Positions 61,854 to 64,000 of a stretch of DNA of 64,000 bases are shown here, in pieces. Position 1 is the stretch's first letter. Every line of letters begins with the position of its first letter. Below the pieces are notes generated by a model that was given only the letters and a program-made list of their open reading frames with translations, searched no databases and was not told the DNA's origin. Origin of the DNA: Alphaproteobacteria bacterium (GTDB lineage Bacteria > Pseudomonadota > Alphaproteobacteria > Micavibrionales > Micavibrionaceae). The position numbers and the translations under genes are program-made. The stretch lies in assembly GCA_028289285.1 (NCBI GenBank), contig JANQRF010000002.1, positions 310,001-374,000 on the forward strand, written 5' to 3'.

Positions 61854-62423
61854 ATGTGGCTTCTGGTCGGTTTAGGTAATCCGGGATCAAAACATGAAGG
61901 TAACCGCCATAATGTCGGGTTCATGGCGGTCGATCAGATTGCAGATGATTACGCTTTTCCGGCCTTCCGGTCTAAATTTGACGGGCTGCTCTCTGAAGGG
62001 CGGATTGCAAATCAAAAAGTCGCGATCTTGAAACCGCAAACCTATATGAATGAGAGCGGGATATCTGTCGGGCAGGCGGCGCGCTTTTTTAAAGTCACAC
62101 CGAACAAGGTGATTGTCTTTTATGATGAGCTCGATCTAAAACCGTTTCAGGTGAAAGTCAAAAAAGGTGGCGGCACCGCCGGGCATAATGGGCTCAAATC
62201 CATCGATGCGCATTTACAAAGAAATGAATATTGGAAGGTGCGGCTCGGCATCGGCCATCCGGGCGATAAAAACCGGGTCAGCGGATATGTCTTGAGCGAT
62301 TTTTCAAAAGAAGAACAGGCCCGTGTGCCGGACTGGATGGACGCGGTGTCAAAACACACACCGCTTTTGCTGGAAGAGAACCAGGCGGATTTTATGACGC
62401 GGGTGGCGGAGGAGACAAAATAG
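61854..62423 (+). CDS. pth: Peptidyl-tRNA hydrolase
   Basis: Releases peptides from drop-off peptidyl-tRNA; 189 residues. LVGLGNPGSKHEGNRHNVGF carries the catalytic His, TYMNESG the conserved Asn and FYDELDL the Asp. GGGTAGHNGLKSIDAHL is the second signature. ATG 61854 has AAGGAGA 8 nt upstream and gives the normal N-terminus; an in-frame ATG at 61797 lies in the rplY terminator. ychF starts directly after its stop. Confidence 0.97.
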   Translation: MWLLVGLGNPGSKHEGNRHNVGFMAVDQIADDYAFPAFRSKFDGLLSEGRIANQKVAILKPQTYMNESGISVGQAARFFKVTPNKVIVFYDELDLKPFQVKVKKGGGTAGHNGLKSIDAHLQRNEYWKVRLGIGHPGDKNRVSGYVLSDFSKEEQARVPDWMDAVSKHTPLLLEENQADFMTRVAEETK

Positions 62424-63524
62424 ATGGGATTTAATTGCGGAATTGTGGGGTTGCCGAATGTCGGCAAATCAACCTTGTTTAATGCGCTGACGGCAACGGC
62501 AGCGGCGCAGGCGGCGAACTTTCCTTTTTGTACGATTGAGCCGAATGTCGGCAAGGTTGGCGTGCCCGATGACCGGCTGGATAAAATCGCGCAGATTGTA
62601 AACCCCGCCAAAGTCGTGCCCACGCAGCTTGAATTTGTTGATATTGCAGGCCTTGTGAAAGGGGCGAGTAAAGGCGAAGGGCTGGGGAACCAGTTCCTCG
62701 CCAATATTCGCGAAACCGATGCAATCATCCATGTGCTGAGATGTTTTGAAGACAGCGATATCACCCATGTGGATGGCTCGGTTGATCCGGTGCGGGACGC
62801 CGAAACGATTGAAACAGAATTGATGCTCGCCGATCTGGAAAGTGTCTCCAAGCAAGCTGAGAGCATGGCGAAAAAAGCGCGTGGCGATAAAGCGCTGGCG
62901 GCGCAACATGATTTTGCTTTGAAGGTGAAAGCGGTGCTGGAAGAAGGGAAGTCTGCACGCACCATTGAACCTTCCGGCGAAGAGGAAGAAAAATGGATGC
63001 ATGAGCTGCATATGCTTACCGCCAAACCAATCCTGTATGTCTGTAACGTGAATGAAGAGGATGCGGCGTCTGGAAATGACCTGATAAAAAAGGTTGAAGA
63101 GATGGCGGCTGCGCAAGGATCGGGTGCGGTGACAATCTGCGCAGCGATTGAAGCGGAAATCGCGCAGTTTGATACGCAGGAAGATAAAGATGAATTTTTA
63201 AAAGATATGGGGCTGGAGGAGCCGGGCCTGAATAAAATCATCCGCGCAGGTTATGACTTGCTCGGGCTTCAAACTTATTTCACGGCAGGGCCGAAAGAGG
63301 TTAAAGCCTGGACGGTCCGCAAAAACGCAAGCGCGCCCGAAGCGGCCGGCGTTATCCATACAGATTTTCAAAAAGGGTTCATCAAGGCCGAAGTGATTTC
63401 CTTTGAGGATTACATCGCACTTGGCGGGGAAGGGCCTGCCAAAGAGGCCGGCAAAATGCGCCAGGAAGGCAAAGATTACATCGTCCAGGACGGCGATATC
63501 ATTCTCTTCCGGTTTAATGTGTAA
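62424..63524 (+). CDS. ychF: Redox-regulated ATPase YchF (OLA1 family)
   Basis: Obg-like ATPase of 366 residues, linked to ribosome function and oxidative stress. The P-loop is [15 protein letters not shown], the G3-type motif [17 protein letters not shown], and the G4 position reads NVNEED rather than NKxD, which gives ATP preference. A coiled-coil region (about 130-200) and a C-terminal TGS domain ([18 protein letters not shown]) follow. It starts immediately after pth, so the two are coupled. A Ser-rich antisense frame opposite it is not a gene. Confidence 0.97.
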   Translation: MGFNCGIVGLPNVGKSTLFNALTATAAAQAANFPFCTIEPNVGKVGVPDDRLDKIAQIVNPAKVVPTQLEFVDIAGLVKGASKGEGLGNQFLANIRETDAIIHVLRCFEDSDITHVDGSVDPVRDAETIETELMLADLESVSKQAESMAKKARGDKALAAQHDFALKVKAVLEEGKSARTIEPSGEEEEKWMHELHMLTAKPILYVCNVNEEDAASGNDLIKKVEEMAAAQGSGAVTICAAIEAEIAQFDTQEDKDEFLKDMGLEEPGLNKIIRAGYDLLGLQTYFTAGPKEVKAWTVRKNASAPEAAGVIHTDFQKGFIKAEVISFEDYIALGGEGPAKEAGKMRQEGKDYIVQDGDIILFRFNV

Positions 63525-63530
63525 ATTTCT

Positions 63531-64000
63531 TTAAGGGGATAAGGCGAAATCATTCTCAAGCGAAGGAGTTCTAACATGTAGTCTCTCTTCAACAGAATCA
63601 GCTTCGTGGGCCCGTTCAAAACCTGCACGTGACGTTTCAGGTGAGGCGGCACCGGTTACAATAGCTGAGTTATTATAGTTTCCGGGATGGTCAGCTGCTT
63701 CCGCTGCTTGTGCTTCTCCGCCCCATAGATTATCCCAAAGCCTTGAAAAAGCATTTCCTCCCGATTGCAGTTCTGCCTGAGCGCCTTCAATCGCATCCGA
63801 CATAATACGCTCTGCGATAAGGTTGGGCTCTTGTGGCGTAGTTGGTTGTTCAGCAGGCGGTTCAACAGCAGGCGCGTCCGGGGCAGGCGAGTCCGGCGTT
63901 TGGCCTGTGACGGAGTCATAGACAGCTTGACGCTGTGCTTCGTCCAGCCCGTTATAATAGTCCATGAAGTTGTTTTGTGCCGCAATCACATCATTATCAA
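63531..64000 (-). CDS. Partial uncharacterised protein, 5' end outside window
   Basis: The reading frame is open to the window edge, so the true start lies beyond 64000; a GTG at 63989 is internal and unlikely. The visible 156 residues contain a Pro/Ala-rich linker (SPAPDAPAVEPPAEQPTT) between a Gln-rich helix (QRQAVYDSVTGQ) and a mixed C-terminal part with FSRLWDNLWGG. No family is recognised. It is convergent with ychF, 6 bp apart. Confidence 0.65.
   Translation of the reverse strand, partial: DNDVIAAQNNFMDYYNGLDEAQRQAVYDSVTGQTPDSPAPDAPAVEPPAEQPTTPQEPNLIAERIMSDAIEGAQAELQSGGNAFSRLWDNLWGGEAQAAEAADHPGNYNNSAIVTGAASPETSRAGFERAHEADSVEERLHVRTPSLENDFALSP

Noticed and set aside
62147..63241. Long Ser-rich antisense frame opposite ychF and pth
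   Set aside because: It mirrors codon usage of well-conserved genes on the other strand and resembles no protein.
1..64000. tRNA, rRNA, insertion sequence or prophage genes
   Set aside because: No cloverleaf-like intergenic sequence, transposase, integrase or phage structural gene was seen; intergenic regions are short and accounted for by repeats, promoters and terminators.

Overview
The window reads as a contiguous piece of an alphaproteobacterial chromosome. Markers for this are a C4-pathway 5-aminolevulinate synthase (hemA), a Ros/MucR regulator, an Alph_Pro_TM (TIGR02186) protein beside a TauE/SafE carrier, a DUF2336 protein, a UbiE/UbiK ubiquinone set, bacterial relatives of the mitochondrial complex I assembly factors NDUFAF6 and NDUFAF7, and the prs-rplY-pth-ychF block. 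A free-living or epibiotic Rhodospirillales/Micavibrio-like lineage fits best, but the exact taxon is an inference. No rRNA, tRNA, phage, insertion sequence or CRISPR array was recognised.

Layout. 1-8.1 kb: partial hemA, a PfkB kinase, a small putative motility protein, a response regulator with a partner protein, a TPP enzyme, pterin dehydratase, a zincin-like protein that has lost its zinc ligands, htpG and pdxH. 8.2-15.2 kb: a glycine-zipper lipoprotein, a large uncharacterised protein, fabI with an FMN-split-barrel gene, a protein with eight near-identical 34-residue repeats, aroC and a DUF2784 membrane protein. 15.3-25.9 kb: sppA, a HAD phosphatase, three Tad-pilus-type genes (TadE-like, TadE/F-like, TadG with VWA), sodB, an NDUFAF6-like protein, trmFO, a Y-family polymerase and a TerB-like protein. 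26-36 kb: nhaD, a receiver-like protein, an MliC-like lipoprotein, a LysE exporter, mutS, dut, coaBC, an Ala-rich membrane protein and ubiE. 36-48.4 kb: a DMT transporter, murJ, trpS, TauE/SafE with TIGR02186, a universal stress protein, an Nfu scaffold, a degenerate polysaccharide deacetylase carrying a perfect parS palindrome, rutE-like, tsaB, mucR and amn. 48.4-64 kb: DUF2336, pgk, pip, a nuclease-fold protein, an M48 protease, proC, YbjN, ubiK, hldD, lgt, NDUFAF7-like, pgeF, prs, rplY, pth, ychF and a partial gene.

Most genes are housekeeping: cofactors (heme, PLP, CoA, ubiquinone), envelope assembly (lgt, murJ, hldD, sppA), tRNA modification (trmFO, tsaB), repair (mutS, Y-family polymerase) and translation. 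Gene packing is very tight: convergent neighbours overlap or abut, except where a palindromic element separates them.

The strongest undescribed signal is a family of five roughly 104-bp imperfect palindromes (5478, 8675, 14751, 28293, 43460). Each lies at a convergent gene junction, each takes in the stop codon of the plus-strand gene, all five have the same orientation, and their stems show compensatory base changes. Other notable signals are the parS site inside a coding region, a predicted leaderless promoter sitting in the loop of a terminator (39.9 kb), a nested hairpin array at 44.9 kb, and several REP-like palindromes.
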